Shown: positions 53,245 through 62,381 of the stretch, one piece after another
How the letters are laid out: each line of letters opens with the position of its first letter
How positions within the stretch are numbered: position 1 is the stretch's first letter
Origin: Rathayibacter sp. VKM Ac-2856
Lineage (GTDB): Bacteria > Actinomycetota > Actinomycetes > Actinomycetales > Microbacteriaceae
DNA: 64,000 nucleotides
Direction: 5' to 3'
Assembly (NCBI RefSeq): GCF_013205055.1
Contig: NZ_JABMLF010000002.1
Span: forward strand, 412,365-476,364
The notes under the pieces: generated by a model
The model's database searches: none
What the model was told of the DNA's origin: nothing
Seen by the model: only the letters and a program-made list of their open reading frames with translations
Program-made: the position numbers and the translations under genes

Positions 53245-54426
53245 TCAGACCGCGGGCTGCGCGTCCGGGAGCAGCAGGGCGGAGCGGCGGCCGAGTAGCC
53301 AGACGGTGAGGGCGAAGCCGCTCAGGACGGCGCCGGCGAGGCAGACCGCGCCCCAGCCGCCGTGGGTCCAGAGGAAGGACGCGAGGGCCGAGCCGATCGC
53401 GCCGCAGACGAAGTTGGTGGTGACGAACGCGGTGTTGAGGCGGCTGCGGGCGGACGGGTCGACCTGGAACATCCGCGACTGCACCAGGATGTTGTGGCCC
53501 TGGATCGCGATGTCGAGCACCAGGATCGCGACGATCACGGCGACGATCGAGCCGCCGCCGAGGCCGCCGATCACCCAGGAGACGAGCACGGCCGCCCACG
53601 CGATGCCGATCACCGGGAGCGCGAGGCCGCGGTCGTGCAGGTGGCCGGCGCGCTGGGCGGCGATCGCGCCCGCGAGGCCGATCAGGCCGAAGAGCCCGAT
53701 CGTGGCGACGTCGAAGGAGAACGGCGGGGCGCTGAGCAGGAAGGTCAGGGACGTCCAGAACATCGTGAAGACGGCGAAGGACGTGCCGCCGAGGGCGAGA
53801 CTCCAGCGCACCGAGCGCTCGCGGCGGACGATCGCGAAGACGGAGGCGATCAGGGCCGGGTAGCGCAGTCGCGTCCGCGGCGGCAGGGACGGGATCGCCC
53901 GCGCGAGCAGGACGGCGAGGACGACTCCCGCGACCGCCGCGACGACGTAGACCGTGCGCCAGCCGGCGGCCTGCGCGATCAGTCCGCTGATCGTGCGGGA
54001 GACGAGGATTCCGGTCAGGATGCCCGAGACGACGGTGCCGACGACCCGGCCGCGGGTGGCGTCGTCGGCGAGGTCGCCGGCGAGCGGGGCGAGGATCTGG
54101 GCGGCGACGGTGGTCAGGCCGACGAGCGCGAGGGTCGCGACGAGCACGGCGAAGGTCGGGGCGAGCGCGCAGGCCAGCAGGGCGAGCGAGGCGCAGAGCA
54201 TCGCGGCGGGGACGAGGACGCGGCGGTCGAGCACGTCGCCGAGGGGGACGAAGAGGAGGACGCCGAGGGCGTAGCCGAGCTGCGTGGCGGTGACGAGCCA
54301 GCCGGCGGATCCGGTGCTCGTGCCGAGGTCGGTGGCGAGGAAGTCGAGCAGCGGCTGCGCCCAGTAGAGGTTGCCGACGGCGACTCCGCCGGCGATCGCG
54401 AAGAGGAGGGTGGTGCGGCGGTTCAC
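53245..54426 (-). CDS. MFS transporter, 12-helix
   Basis: A 393-residue major facilitator protein with about 12 membrane helices. The motif between helices 2 and 3 is PLGDVLDRRVLV, and NLYWAQPLLDFLA in helix 1 is typical of YgaY/arabinose-efflux-like MFS proteins. The GTG start at 54426 overlaps the stop of the upstream XRE regulator by 4 bp, so the regulator probably controls this transporter in response to its substrate, which is unknown. Confidence 0.9.
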   Translation of the reverse strand: MNRRTTLLFAIAGGVAVGNLYWAQPLLDFLATDLGTSTGSAGWLVTATQLGYALGVLLFVPLGDVLDRRVLVPAAMLCASLALLACALAPTFAVLVATLALVGLTTVAAQILAPLAGDLADDATRGRVVGTVVSGILTGILVSRTISGLIAQAAGWRTVYVVAAVAGVVLAVLLARAIPSLPPRTRLRYPALIASVFAIVRRERSVRWSLALGGTSFAVFTMFWTSLTFLLSAPPFSFDVATIGLFGLIGLAGAIAAQRAGHLHDRGLALPVIGIAWAAVLVSWVIGGLGGGSIVAVIVAILVLDIAIQGHNILVQSRMFQVDPSARSRLNTAFVTTNFVCGAIGSALASFLWTHGGWGAVCLAGAVLSGFALTVWLLGRRSALLLPDAQPAV

Positions 54427-55343
54427 TCGGGGGTCCTGTCGGCGGGGGCGGTGCGGCGCGCGGGGGCGGAGGGGGCGGGCGGCTGCGTGGACTGCGCGGC
54501 CTGAGTCGCCGACCAGCTCGCGAGGAGCCGGAGCGCGTCCTCGCTCGGCGAGCCGGGCTCCGCGCTGTAGATCAGGAAGTCGAGACCGGGGTCGCCCAGC
54601 GAGTCGAACGCCTCGTAGCTGAGGTGCAGGTCGCCGACGATCGGGTGGTGGAAGTGCTTGCTGCCGCTGGCGTGGTGGCGCACCTCGTGGGCGCCCCAGC
54701 GGGTGCGGAACTCGTCGCTCCGGGTGGAGAGCTCGCCGACGAGCGCCTGCAGGTCGGCGTCGTGCGGGGCGCGGCCGGCCTCGGTGCGGAGGATGCCGAC
54801 GGTGATGTCGGCGGCGGTGCTCCAGACCGGGTGGAACGCCTCGGCGAGTGCGCGCTGGAGGAAGACGAAGCGGGCGAGGTTCACCGGGCGCTCGGGCAGG
54901 GCGTAGAGGTCGGCGTAGAGCGCGCGGAAGAGGTCGTTCTCGACGAGGACGTCGAGGCGGCCGTTGCGGACGAAGGCGGGGGCGGAGGTGATCGACTCGA
55001 CCGCGAGCCGCATGCTCGGGCGGACGGCCGCGGGCGCGCGCCGGCGGGAGCGCAGCGGCGAGCGCTCGGCCGCGCGGGCGAGATCGAGAAGGTGCTCGCG
55101 CTCGGCGCGGTCCAGGCGCAGGGCGTCGGCGAGCGCCGTGAGCACCGACTCGGACGCGCCGCGGAGGTCGCCGCGCTCGAGCCGCGAGTAGTACTCGATG
55201 CTCACTCCGGCCAGCTGGGCCACCTCGCTGCGGCGCAGGCCCGGGACCCTCCGCTGGCCGCCGCCGGGGAGCTCGACCTGCTCCGGGGTCAGCCGGGCCC
55301 GGCGGGAGGTGAGGAAGTCGCGCGCCTCGGGGTCGTTGGTCAT
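54423..55343 (-). CDS. XRE-family regulator with MmyB-like ligand-binding domain
   Basis: A 306-residue regulator. The N-terminal helix-turn-helix (about 10-75) has RRVPGLRRSEVAQLAGVSIEYYSRLERG, the diagnostic pattern of the MmyB-like XRE subgroup. The rest is the MmyB ligand-binding domain (WSTAADITVGILR ... HHPIVGDLHLSYEAF), PAS-like, probably binding a small hydrophobic ligand. The last 30 residues are Pro/Ala-rich. The ATG at 55343 lies 7 bp after TAGCGT, so a GTG at 55352 that falls inside that box is not the start. It is coupled to an MFS transporter. Confidence 0.92.
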   Translation of the reverse strand: MTNDPEARDFLTSRRARLTPEQVELPGGGQRRVPGLRRSEVAQLAGVSIEYYSRLERGDLRGASESVLTALADALRLDRAEREHLLDLARAAERSPLRSRRRAPAAVRPSMRLAVESITSAPAFVRNGRLDVLVENDLFRALYADLYALPERPVNLARFVFLQRALAEAFHPVWSTAADITVGILRTEAGRAPHDADLQALVGELSTRSDEFRTRWGAHEVRHHASGSKHFHHPIVGDLHLSYEAFDSLGDPGLDFLIYSAEPGSPSEDALRLLASWSATQAAQSTQPPAPSAPARRTAPADRTPE

Positions 55344-55430
55344 GCCTGTCACGCTACGGCGCGGGGGCGGGGGGAGGGGTGTTCTGCGGGGGTACCGGTG
55401 GGCGCTGTCCGCGGTGACTCGGATCGCGTG

Positions 55431-55528
55431 GGTCTCGATACGCCCCTGCGGGGCTACTCGACCAGCATGCTCAGGGCGCGGGAATCCATGTTGATCGAGT
55501 AGCCCGCGGCGCGGGCGTATCGAGATCC
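55431..55528. repeat. Family i hairpin repeats, one forward and one reverse copy
   Basis: Forward copy (55431-55469, GCCCC/GGGGC) and reverse copy (55487-55528, GCCCGC/GCGGGC with a slightly changed CATGTTGATCGAG end). The 3' edge of the reverse copy overlaps a 47-bp tandem duplication. Confidence 0.82.
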
Positions 55529-55611
55529 ACCGACGTCAGAGGTCGAGTTCGCAGACGCCCTGCGTATCGAGATCCACCGACGTCAGTGGTCGAGTCTGCA
55601 GACGCCCTGCG
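55518..55611. repeat. 47-bp tandem duplication
   Basis: Units at 55518-55564 and 55565-55611 differ at three positions. Each begins with the TATCGAGATCC end of a family i repeat and continues with CACCGACGTCAG and GACGCCCTGCG. It ends 7 bp before the stop codon of the ABC ATPase gene. Confidence 0.9.
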
Positions 55612-55617
55612 GCGGGG

Positions 55618-57177
55618 TCAGCCGCGGTCGAGGCGGGGGGCGGCGGCCAGGAGGCGGCGGGTGTAGGCCTCGCGGGGGGCGCCGAGGACGGCGGCGGCCG
55701 GGCCGGACTCGATGAGGCGGCCGTCGCGCATGACGGCGATGCGGTCGCTCATGTGGGCGATGACGCCGAGGTCGTGCGAGATGAGGAGCAGGGCGAGGCC
55801 GTGGCGGCGCTGGAGGTCGTCGAGGAGGTCGAGGATCTGCGCCTGCACCGAGACGTCGAGCGCCGAGACCGGCTCGTCGCAGATCAGGACGTCGGGGCGC
55901 GTCGCCAGGGCGCGCGCGATCGAGACCCGCTGGCGCTGCCCGCCCGAGAGGGTGCGCGGCGAGCGCCGCTCCAGCGATGCGGCCAGCCCGACGCTCTCCA
56001 GCAGGGCCGGCACCGACTCCGCCCCCGCGTCGCGCAGCAGCCGGCCGACGCTCCAGCGCGGGTCGAACGACGACAGGCTGTCCTGGTAGATCGCGCCGAT
56101 CCGAGGGCGGAGCGGTCGCCGTGCGCGCTCGGTCGCCGCCGACCACGGGCCGCCGTCGAACTCGACCGTTCCGGCGTCGGGACGCCGCAGCGCGAGCAGC
56201 AGCCGGGCGACCGTGCTCTTGCCCGAGCCGGACTCGCCGACGAGCCCGAGGGTCTCGCCGCGGCGCAGCTCGAGGTCGACCGCGTCGACGGCGGTGCGGG
56301 TGCCGCCGCCGGGGCGCGGGAAGCGGGTGACGAGGTCCGTGGCGCGCAGCAGCAGCTCGCCGGGCGGCGCGGGAGGAACCACGGGCGCCGCGGGATCGGT
56401 GAGCCGCGAGCCGCGCGGGCGACCGGCCGGGACCGCGGCGACGAGGGTCCGCGCCTGGATCGACTCCGGCGACCGCAGCACGCGCTCCGCGGGTCCGTCC
56501 TCGACGACCCGGCCGTCGGCGAGCACCAGGATCCGGTCGGCGAGCCCCGCGACGACGGCGAGGTCGTGCGAGACCAGCAGCAGTGCCCGGCCGCGCGCCT
56601 TCTGCTCGGCGAACAGCTCCAGCACGCGCGCCTGCACGGTGACGTCGAGGGCGGTCGTCGGCTCGTCGGCCACCAGGAGCGGCGGGTCGAGGGCGATCGC
56701 GGCGGCCAGCAGCGCGCGCTGGCGGAGCCCGCCGGAGAGCTCGCCGGAGCGGTCGCGCATCCGCTCCTCCGGGTCGGGCATGCCGACGCTCGCGAGCACC
56801 TCGGCCACCCGCGCCGACGCCTCGGCCGCGGAGAGCCGGGAGTGCAGGCGCAGCACGTCGCCGATCTCGCGGCCGATCGGTCGGAGCGGATCGAGCGAGA
56901 GCAGCGCGTCCTGCGGCACGAAGCCGACGCCCGCTCCCCGGAGGCGGCGGAGCGCCCGCGCGCTCGCACCGATCACCTCCTGCTCGCCGACCCGGACCCT
57001 GCCGGTCGCCGTCCCCCCGCTGAGCCCCAGCAGGGCCCGCGCCGTGACGCTCTTGCCCGAGCCGGACTCGCCGACGATCGCGACGCACTCCCCCGGCTCG
57101 ATGCGGAAGGACACCCCGTGCACGACCTCGACGCCGTCGAAGGCGACGCGGAGCCCCTCGACGACGGCGGCGCTCAT
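55618..57177 (-). CDS. Dipeptide/oligopeptide-type ABC transporter ATPase, fused D-F
   Basis: A 519-residue protein in which both ATPases of a Dpp/Opp/Nik-type importer are fused. Half 1 (1-265) has Walker A GESGSGKS (36-43), LSGGLRQRALLAAAIALDPPLL and VADEPTTALD. Half 2 (about 285-519) has Walker A GESGSGKS, LSGGQRQRVSIARALATRP and ICDEPVSALDVSVQAQ. Both are catalytically intact. The ATG at 57177 overlaps the permease stop by 4 bp (ATGA), so it is the third gene of the permease-permease-ATPase unit. Confidence 0.92.
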   Translation of the reverse strand: MSAAVVEGLRVAFDGVEVVHGVSFRIEPGECVAIVGESGSGKSVTARALLGLSGGTATGRVRVGEQEVIGASARALRRLRGAGVGFVPQDALLSLDPLRPIGREIGDVLRLHSRLSAAEASARVAEVLASVGMPDPEERMRDRSGELSGGLRQRALLAAAIALDPPLLVADEPTTALDVTVQARVLELFAEQKARGRALLLVSHDLAVVAGLADRILVLADGRVVEDGPAERVLRSPESIQARTLVAAVPAGRPRGSRLTDPAAPVVPPAPPGELLLRATDLVTRFPRPGGGTRTAVDAVDLELRRGETLGLVGESGSGKSTVARLLLALRRPDAGTVEFDGGPWSAATERARRPLRPRIGAIYQDSLSSFDPRWSVGRLLRDAGAESVPALLESVGLAASLERRSPRTLSGGQRQRVSIARALATRPDVLICDEPVSALDVSVQAQILDLLDDLQRRHGLALLLISHDLGVIAHMSDRIAVMRDGRLIESGPAAAVLGAPREAYTRRLLAAAPRLDRG

Positions 57178-58013
57178 CGCGCACCTCGCAGTCGCCCGCC
57201 GAGGACCGTCGTCGCGATCGTGGTCAGCACGATGACGAGCCCGGGGAACACCGTCAGCCACCACGCGCTCGAGAGGTAGGTGCGCCCGGCGGAGAGCATC
57301 GCGCCCCACTCCGGCGCCGGCGGCTCCGCCCCGAGACCCAGGTAGCTGAGCGCCGACGCCCAGACGATCGCCTGCCCGACGCCGAGGGTCGCCAGCACCG
57401 CGAGCGGGCCGAAGGTGTTCGGCAGCACGTGGGCGAGCAGGATCCGCGGCGAGGAGTGGCCGAGCACCCGCGCCGCCTCGACGTAGCCGGAGTCGCGGAT
57501 CCCGAGCAGCTGCGTGCGCAGGATGCGCGCGTAGCCGGGCGCGGTGGAGAGGCCGACCGCGATCGTGGCGGGGACTACTCCGGGGCCCGTGACCACGATC
57601 ACCAGGAGCGCGAGCAGCAGAGCGGGGAAGGCGAAGAGCACCTCGAGGATCCGCCCGATCGCGCCGTCGACGAACCGGCCGCCGAACGCCGCGGCGACCC
57701 CCAGCGCGGCGCCGAGCACGAGGCCGATCGCGGTCGCGCTGACGCCGATCAGCAGGGAGGCGCCGGCGCCCGCGATGAGGCGGCTGAGCACGTCGCGTCC
57801 GGACTCGTCGGTGCCGAGGGGGTGCGCGGCGGAGGGCGGGGAGAAGGCGTCGCGCGGGGCGATGGCGAGCGGATCGGCGGGCGCGAGGAGGTCGGGGGCG
57901 AGCGCCGCGACGAGCAGGAGGACGACGAAGACGAGGGCGATCAGCTCGCCGACGCGGAGGCGGCCGGAGCTCCTGCGGGCGGGGCGGGCGGCGCGCAGCT
58001 CGAGCTCGCTCAT
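57174..58013 (-). CDS. ABC transporter permease, DppC-like
   Basis: A 279-residue inner-membrane permease with six helices. The N-terminal cytosolic segment (LAIAPRDAFSPPSAAHPLGTDESGRDVLSR) is the OppC/DppC hallmark, and the EAA-type loop AARVLGHSSPRILLAHVLPNTFGP contacts the ATPase. The ATG at 58013 overlaps the stop of the DppB-like gene by 4 bp (ATGA). Substrate could be peptides or nickel. Confidence 0.93.
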   Translation of the reverse strand: MSELELRAARPARRSSGRLRVGELIALVFVVLLLVAALAPDLLAPADPLAIAPRDAFSPPSAAHPLGTDESGRDVLSRLIAGAGASLLIGVSATAIGLVLGAALGVAAAFGGRFVDGAIGRILEVLFAFPALLLALLVIVVTGPGVVPATIAVGLSTAPGYARILRTQLLGIRDSGYVEAARVLGHSSPRILLAHVLPNTFGPLAVLATLGVGQAIVWASALSYLGLGAEPPAPEWGAMLSAGRTYLSSAWWLTVFPGLVIVLTTIATTVLGGRLRGAR

Positions 58014-58957
58014 GCGCCGGCCTCCTGCGGGCGGGCGGCGGCGAGGCGCGGATCGACGAGGCGGGCGACGAGGTCCGTCGCCAGGGTCACCACGATGTAG
58101 GCGAGCGCGGTGACGAGCACGACGCCGGTGACCACGGGCACGTCGCGGACGGTCACCGCCGCGAGGAGCGTCCGGCCGAGACCGGGGCGGGCGAAGATCG
58201 TCTCGACCACCACGGCGCCGCCGATCAGGTAGCCGAACGCCCAGCCCGAGAGCGAGACGCCCGGCAGGACGGCGTGGCGGAGCGCGTGCCGCAGCCGGAT
58301 GCCGAGCTCGCCCTCGCCGCGGGCGCGGGCCGCGAGCACGAACGGCGACTCGAGCGCATCGAGGAGGGAGCGGCGCATCACCTGGCCGAGGAAGCCGGCC
58401 AGCGGGATCGCGAGGGTCAGCGCGGGCAGCACGAGTCCGTTCGCGGAGCCGGTGCTGACGGGCGGGAACCAGCGCAGCGCGGTCGCGAAGACGGCGATCA
58501 GCACGGTGGCGAGCCAGAAGTGCGGGAGCGCGGCGGCGGTCAGCTCGAGACCGGAGCCGATCGCGGCGGCGACGCGGCCGCCGCGGGTGGACCAGAGCGC
58601 GGTGGCGAGGGCGAGGATCCAGGCGAGGGTCAGCGCGAGGGCGGCGAGGAGGAGGGTGCCGGGCAGCTGCTGGCCGAGGAGGTCGGCGACGGGGGTGCGC
58701 AGGGAGTAGGAGGTGCCGAGGTCGCCGCGGGCGAGGCGGCCGAGCTGGGTGAGGTACTGCACGATCAGGGGCTGGTCGAGGCCGTACTGCTCGCGGACGG
58801 CGGCGAGCGCCTCCGCGGACGCCTGCGAGCCGGGGCCGCCGAGGATCGCCTGCGCGGGGTCGCCGGGGATGAGGCGGATGAGGAGGAACACGGCCGTCGC
58901 GACCGCCCACAGCACCACGAGCGCGCCGCCGAGGCGCAGGAGCACGCGTCGGATCAA
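58010..58957 (-). CDS. ABC transporter permease, DppB-like
   Basis: A 315-residue permease with six helices. Typical DppB segments are FLLIRLIPGDPAQAILGG near the N-terminus, REQYGLDQPLIVQYL, and AARARGEGELGIRLRHALRHAVLPG as the ATPase contact. I chose the TTG at 58957 because of the AAGGAG site at good spacing; an in-frame TTG at 58999 would place translation inside a family i repeat. The gap to the binding-protein gene is 321 bp and is filled with repeats. Confidence 0.92.
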   Translation of the reverse strand: MIRRVLLRLGGALVVLWAVATAVFLLIRLIPGDPAQAILGGPGSQASAEALAAVREQYGLDQPLIVQYLTQLGRLARGDLGTSYSLRTPVADLLGQQLPGTLLLAALALTLAWILALATALWSTRGGRVAAAIGSGLELTAAALPHFWLATVLIAVFATALRWFPPVSTGSANGLVLPALTLAIPLAGFLGQVMRRSLLDALESPFVLAARARGEGELGIRLRHALRHAVLPGVSLSGWAFGYLIGGAVVVETIFARPGLGRTLLAAVTVRDVPVVTGVVLVTALAYIVVTLATDLVARLVDPRLAAARPQEAGA

Positions 58958-58976
58958 CGGGGGGCTCCTTCCGGGG

Positions 58977-59257
58977 GGTCTCGATACGCGGCTGCGCAAA
59001 TCATGCTGATCGAGTAGCCCTCGCAGAGGGCGTATCGAGATCCACCCTGCCGGACACGTGGGTCTCGATACGCCGCTGCGCGGCTACTCGACCAGCATGA
59101 GCGGCGGCTGCGCCGCTACTCGGCTGGTTCACCAGCATGGACGAGGGACGGGCCCGATCATGCTGATCGAGTAGCCCTCGCAGAGGGCGTATCGAGATCC
59201 ACCCAGCTGCAGACGGCGGGTCTCGATACGCGGCTGCGCCGCTGCTCGGTCAGCATG
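58977..59257. repeat. Family i hairpin repeats, dense cluster
   Basis: A truncated forward copy is fused to a reverse copy (58977-59042), then a forward copy (59061-59099), a diverged forward fragment (59103-59139), a reverse copy (59158-59200) and a forward copy (59219-59257). They fill the gap between the substrate-binding protein and the permease genes (58958-59278), which has no other content. Stem types include GCCGC/GCGGC and GCCCTC/GAGGGC. Confidence 0.85.
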
Positions 59258-59278
59258 CCCGGGCCGCCGCCGGGGGCG

Positions 59279-60940
59279 TCAGAGCCAGGCGTCCGCGAAC
59301 CAGGGGGTCGAGACGGTGGCCAGGGCGGCGACGCCCTGCACGGCCGAGCGGTGCAGGTAGTGGTTCTGCTGGTCGTAGAGCGGCAGGATCCAGTAGCCCT
59401 CGAGCACGATCCGCTGCGCCTGCGAGTAGAGGTCGGCGCGCTCGGTCTCGTCGACGGTCGCGCTCGCCTGCTCCAGCAGGGCGTCGAGGGCGGGGTCGTT
59501 CACCTGGGCGTGGTTGGCGAAGTAGCCGCTCGGCGCCGGGGTGATGCCGGAGGACGCGTAGAGGGTGCGCAGGACGTCCGGTCCGACCTTCGTGTACGGC
59601 GCGCTGACCAGCTCGTACTCGTTCGCGGCGAGCGCGGTGTACCAGCTGGAGAGATCGAGCAGGCTGATCTGCACGTCGAAGCCCGCCGCCTTCGCCGACG
59701 CCTGGATCTGCTCGAACAGCGACTGCTCGGCGGGGATCGACTGGTTCGTGCTCACCGGCAGGCGCAGGACGAGCGGGGCGCCGTCCTTCTCGCGGATGCC
59801 GTCGCCGTCGGAGTCGACCCAGCCGGCGGTCTCGAGGAGGTCCTCCGCGGCGGCGATCTCGTCGTCCGATCCGGCGTCCTCGAAGAGCGAGGGGTCGGAG
59901 TACGCGGTGGCCTCGCTGCTCGACAGCGGCGAGTACGAGCGCTCGGCCGTGCCGAAGAAGAGGGAGTCGATGGCGTCGTTCACGCCGACGGCGCGGATGA
60001 ACGCCTCGCGCACGCCCGCGTCGTCGAACGGCGCCTGGCCGGAGTTGAGCTCGAGGCGGTTGACCGAGCCGGGGCGCGGTGCGTCGATCTCGACGAGGTC
60101 GGAGGCCTCGGTCGCGGCCGCGAGCGTGTCGGGCTGGGCGTTGTCGATCACGTCGACCTCGCCCGCCTGGAGCGCCGCGTAGCGGGTGGCGGAGTCGGGG
60201 ATGAAGCGCCAGGTGATGCTCGAGAGGTAGGCGGGGCCGTCGTGGCCGTCGCCGGTCGGGCCGGTCGAGGAGTCGTAGTCGTCGTTGCGGGTGAGGGTCA
60301 CGTGGTCCTGCTTGACCCACTCCGTCACCGTGAACGGGCCGGTGCCGACGGGCGCCTCGCAGTTGGCCTCCTCGCCGCGGGCGATGCCGGCGGGCGACTG
60401 GATCGCGGTCCACGGCTGCGAGAGCGACTCGAGCAGCGCGCTGTCGGGGGCGCTGAGCGCGAAGCGGGCGACGGTGGGCGACACGGCGGTCACCGACTCG
60501 ACCTTCGCGACGGCGAGGTAGCCGGTGGAGGACTTGGTCGCCGGGTCCTGCAGGTGCGCGATGTTGGCGGCGACCGCGTCGGCGTCGAGCGGGGTGCCGT
60601 CGGTGAAGGTCAGGCCCTCGCGGAGGGTGAAGTCGTAGCTGAGCGCGTCGTCCGAGACGGTCCACGACTCCGCGAGCCACGGGGTGATGGTGCCGTCGTC
60701 GCTGCGCGAGACGAGCGACTCCAGCACCTGGGTCGCGAGCAGCGCCTGCGGGTAGTTGCCGCCGACGTGCGGGTCGAGGCAGGTGGGCTCGGCGTCGCCG
60801 GTCGCGTAGGTGAGGACGCCGTCGGCGACGGGGGTGCCGGAGCCTCCCCCCGCATCGGCGCCGCCGTCGGAGGCGGTGCAGCCGGCGAGCAGGAGGGCGG
60901 AGACGGCGAGGACGGCGAGGGCGGGACGGCGCAGAGTCAT
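59279..60940 (-). CDS. ABC transporter substrate-binding lipoprotein (peptide/nickel family)
   Basis: A 553-residue lipoprotein with lipobox LLAGC (Cys about residue 21) and a family 5 extracellular solute-binding domain. Features are LDPHVGGNYPQALLATQVLESLV, the DPATKSS-type loop, and YDFTLREGLTFTDGTPLDADAVAANI. It feeds the DppBC/DF transporter encoded downstream, though the 321-bp repeat-filled gap means separate transcripts are possible. The ATG at 60940 was chosen; the longer reading to 61120 lies in the 63-bp repeat element. TAGCGT about 60 bp upstream on the minus strand is a possible -10. Confidence 0.92.
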   Translation of the reverse strand: MTLRRPALAVLAVSALLLAGCTASDGGADAGGGSGTPVADGVLTYATGDAEPTCLDPHVGGNYPQALLATQVLESLVSRSDDGTITPWLAESWTVSDDALSYDFTLREGLTFTDGTPLDADAVAANIAHLQDPATKSSTGYLAVAKVESVTAVSPTVARFALSAPDSALLESLSQPWTAIQSPAGIARGEEANCEAPVGTGPFTVTEWVKQDHVTLTRNDDYDSSTGPTGDGHDGPAYLSSITWRFIPDSATRYAALQAGEVDVIDNAQPDTLAAATEASDLVEIDAPRPGSVNRLELNSGQAPFDDAGVREAFIRAVGVNDAIDSLFFGTAERSYSPLSSSEATAYSDPSLFEDAGSDDEIAAAEDLLETAGWVDSDGDGIREKDGAPLVLRLPVSTNQSIPAEQSLFEQIQASAKAAGFDVQISLLDLSSWYTALAANEYELVSAPYTKVGPDVLRTLYASSGITPAPSGYFANHAQVNDPALDALLEQASATVDETERADLYSQAQRIVLEGYWILPLYDQQNHYLHRSAVQGVAALATVSTPWFADAWL

Positions 60941-61071
60941 GGCGGCTTTCGTCAGAGAGGGGAGCGCCGCGTTTCTTGGACCCGGCGCACTAAACGCTAT
61001 CAGCGCGCCCCGCCCCCGTGCGGCGGTCCCCCGTTCTGCCCGCGCCCGCCCCTCCTCCCCTCCTCCCCCCG

Positions 61072-61134
61072 CCGCGAGATGCCACTTGTGTACGCGACAC
61101 GCCGTGGGAAGCGCGCACAAGTGGCATCTCGCGG
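61072..61134. repeat. 63-bp element, diverged and inverted copy (copy C)
   Basis: Arms at 61072-61095 and 61111-61134 match copies A and B except for one base near the inner end of each arm, while the loop reads as the reverse complement of theirs with a few changes. The length is again exactly 63 bp. Confidence 0.85.
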
Positions 61135-61172
61135 CGCGCGACAGGGCGAGCAGGGCGGGTGGGCGCCGGCGG

Positions 61173-62162
61173 TCAGCCGGTGGTGGAGGCGCGGACGACG
61201 AGCTCGGGCTGGAAGACGACCTGGCGGGGCTCGGACTCGAGGAGCAGCTCGACCGCGGTCGCGCCGATCAGGGCGCTGGGCTGGCGGATGCTCGAGAGCG
61301 GCACGATGGTCGCGGTCGCGAAGGCGATGTCGTCGTAGCCGATCAGCGCCACGTCCTCGGGGACGCGCACCTCGCCCAGCAGCATCAGGCCCTGCAGCAC
61401 GCCGACGGCGAGCAGGTCGTTCGCGCAGAAGACGGCGTCGGGGCGATCGGCCGCGTCGCGCTCGGCCAGCGCGCCCCCCGCGGCTCGGCCGTCCAGCACG
61501 GTCAGGCCCGCGGTCGGGAGCACCTCGAGCGTCGCTCCGTCGACCGCCGCCACGGCCTCGCGCGCACCGGCGAAGCGGTCCGCGACCTGGCGGATCGACT
61601 CCGGCCCGCCGACCACGGCGATCCGCCGGCGGCCGAGCCCCAGCAGATGCTCGACCGCGAGCCGCCCGCCGGCGACGTCGTCGACCGCGACCGACGAGAA
61701 CGCGCTGTCGCCCGACTCCCGGTCGACCAGGACGCAGGGGATGCCGTGCGCGCGCAGGCGGTCGAGCCGCGCCGACCCCTCCCCCTGCGGCGAGATCAGC
61801 ACGCCGCTGACCCGCTGCTCCTCGAACAGATCGAGATAGGAGTCCTCGCGGTCGGCCTCGGCGTCGGTGCTCGCGAGGAGCACGGAGAGACCGGCCTCCG
61901 CGGCGCGCGCCTGGGCGCCGCGCGCGAGCTCGGCGAAGAACGGGTTGCCGGCGTCGAGCACGACGAGTCCGATGCTGCGGCTGCGGCCGGCGCGGAGCTG
62001 GCGGGCCGCGTCGTTGCGGACGAAGCCGAGCTCGGCGATGGCGGACTGCACGCGGCGGACGGACTCGGCGCCGACCTTCTCGGGGCGGTTCAAGACGTTC
62101 GAGACGGTGCCGACGGAGACTCCGGCGCGAGCGGCCACCTCGCGGACGCTGATGGACGGCAC
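61173..62162 (-). CDS. LacI family transcriptional regulator (probable rhamnose regulator)
   Basis: A 329-residue LacI protein with an intact N-terminal HTH (ISVREVAARAGVSVGTVSNVLN, about 3-24) and hinge, then the periplasmic-binding-like domain (SRSIGLVVLDAGNPFFAELARG ... CANDLLAVGVLQGL ... VALIGYDDIAFATATIVPLSSIRQP). The GTG at 62162 follows AGGAG at ideal spacing. It is divergent from L-rhamnose isomerase, and a LacI-type operator lies at that promoter, so it probably represses rhamnose use, with rhamnose or an intermediate as inducer. The inducer is an inference. Confidence 0.93.
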   Translation of the reverse strand: MPSISVREVAARAGVSVGTVSNVLNRPEKVGAESVRRVQSAIAELGFVRNDAARQLRAGRSRSIGLVVLDAGNPFFAELARGAQARAAEAGLSVLLASTDAEADREDSYLDLFEEQRVSGVLISPQGEGSARLDRLRAHGIPCVLVDRESGDSAFSSVAVDDVAGGRLAVEHLLGLGRRRIAVVGGPESIRQVADRFAGAREAVAAVDGATLEVLPTAGLTVLDGRAAGGALAERDAADRPDAVFCANDLLAVGVLQGLMLLGEVRVPEDVALIGYDDIAFATATIVPLSSIRQPSALIGATAVELLLESEPRQVVFQPELVVRASTTG

Positions 62163-62258
62163 GTCGTCTCCTCTGGTCGTCCCGGTCGCGGGGCTGCGCA
62201 CGGTCCGCGAATCATCTCATCCGGCGACCCCGGGGCGCGGGCCCCCCTCAGCAGGTCT

Positions 62259-62288
62259 TTGACAGGCCGGGAAGCGGGGCGATACGCT
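62259..62288 (+). promoter_or_regulatory. Promoter of L-rhamnose isomerase
   Basis: A consensus TTGACA (62259-62264) and TACGCT (62283-62288) with 18-bp spacing point at the isomerase gene, giving a leader of about 85 nt. The operator at 62304-62315 overlaps the expected start site. Confidence 0.75.
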
Positions 62289-62303
62289 CGCCACACGGCG
62301 CTG

Positions 62304-62315
62304 TGAAACGATTCA
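62304..62315. promoter_or_regulatory. LacI-type operator at the rhamnose isomerase promoter
   Basis: TGAAACGATTCA matches its reverse complement at 10 of 12 positions, with the central CG of LacI operators, about 16 bp after the -10 hexamer. Binding there would block transcription of the isomerase gene and possibly of the regulator gene. Confidence 0.75.
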
Positions 62316-62381
62316 TACGGTGCCGCCCGGTCAGCGCCCGCCGCGCGAGTCCGGACCGCCCCGCACAGAAGGACCAGCACC

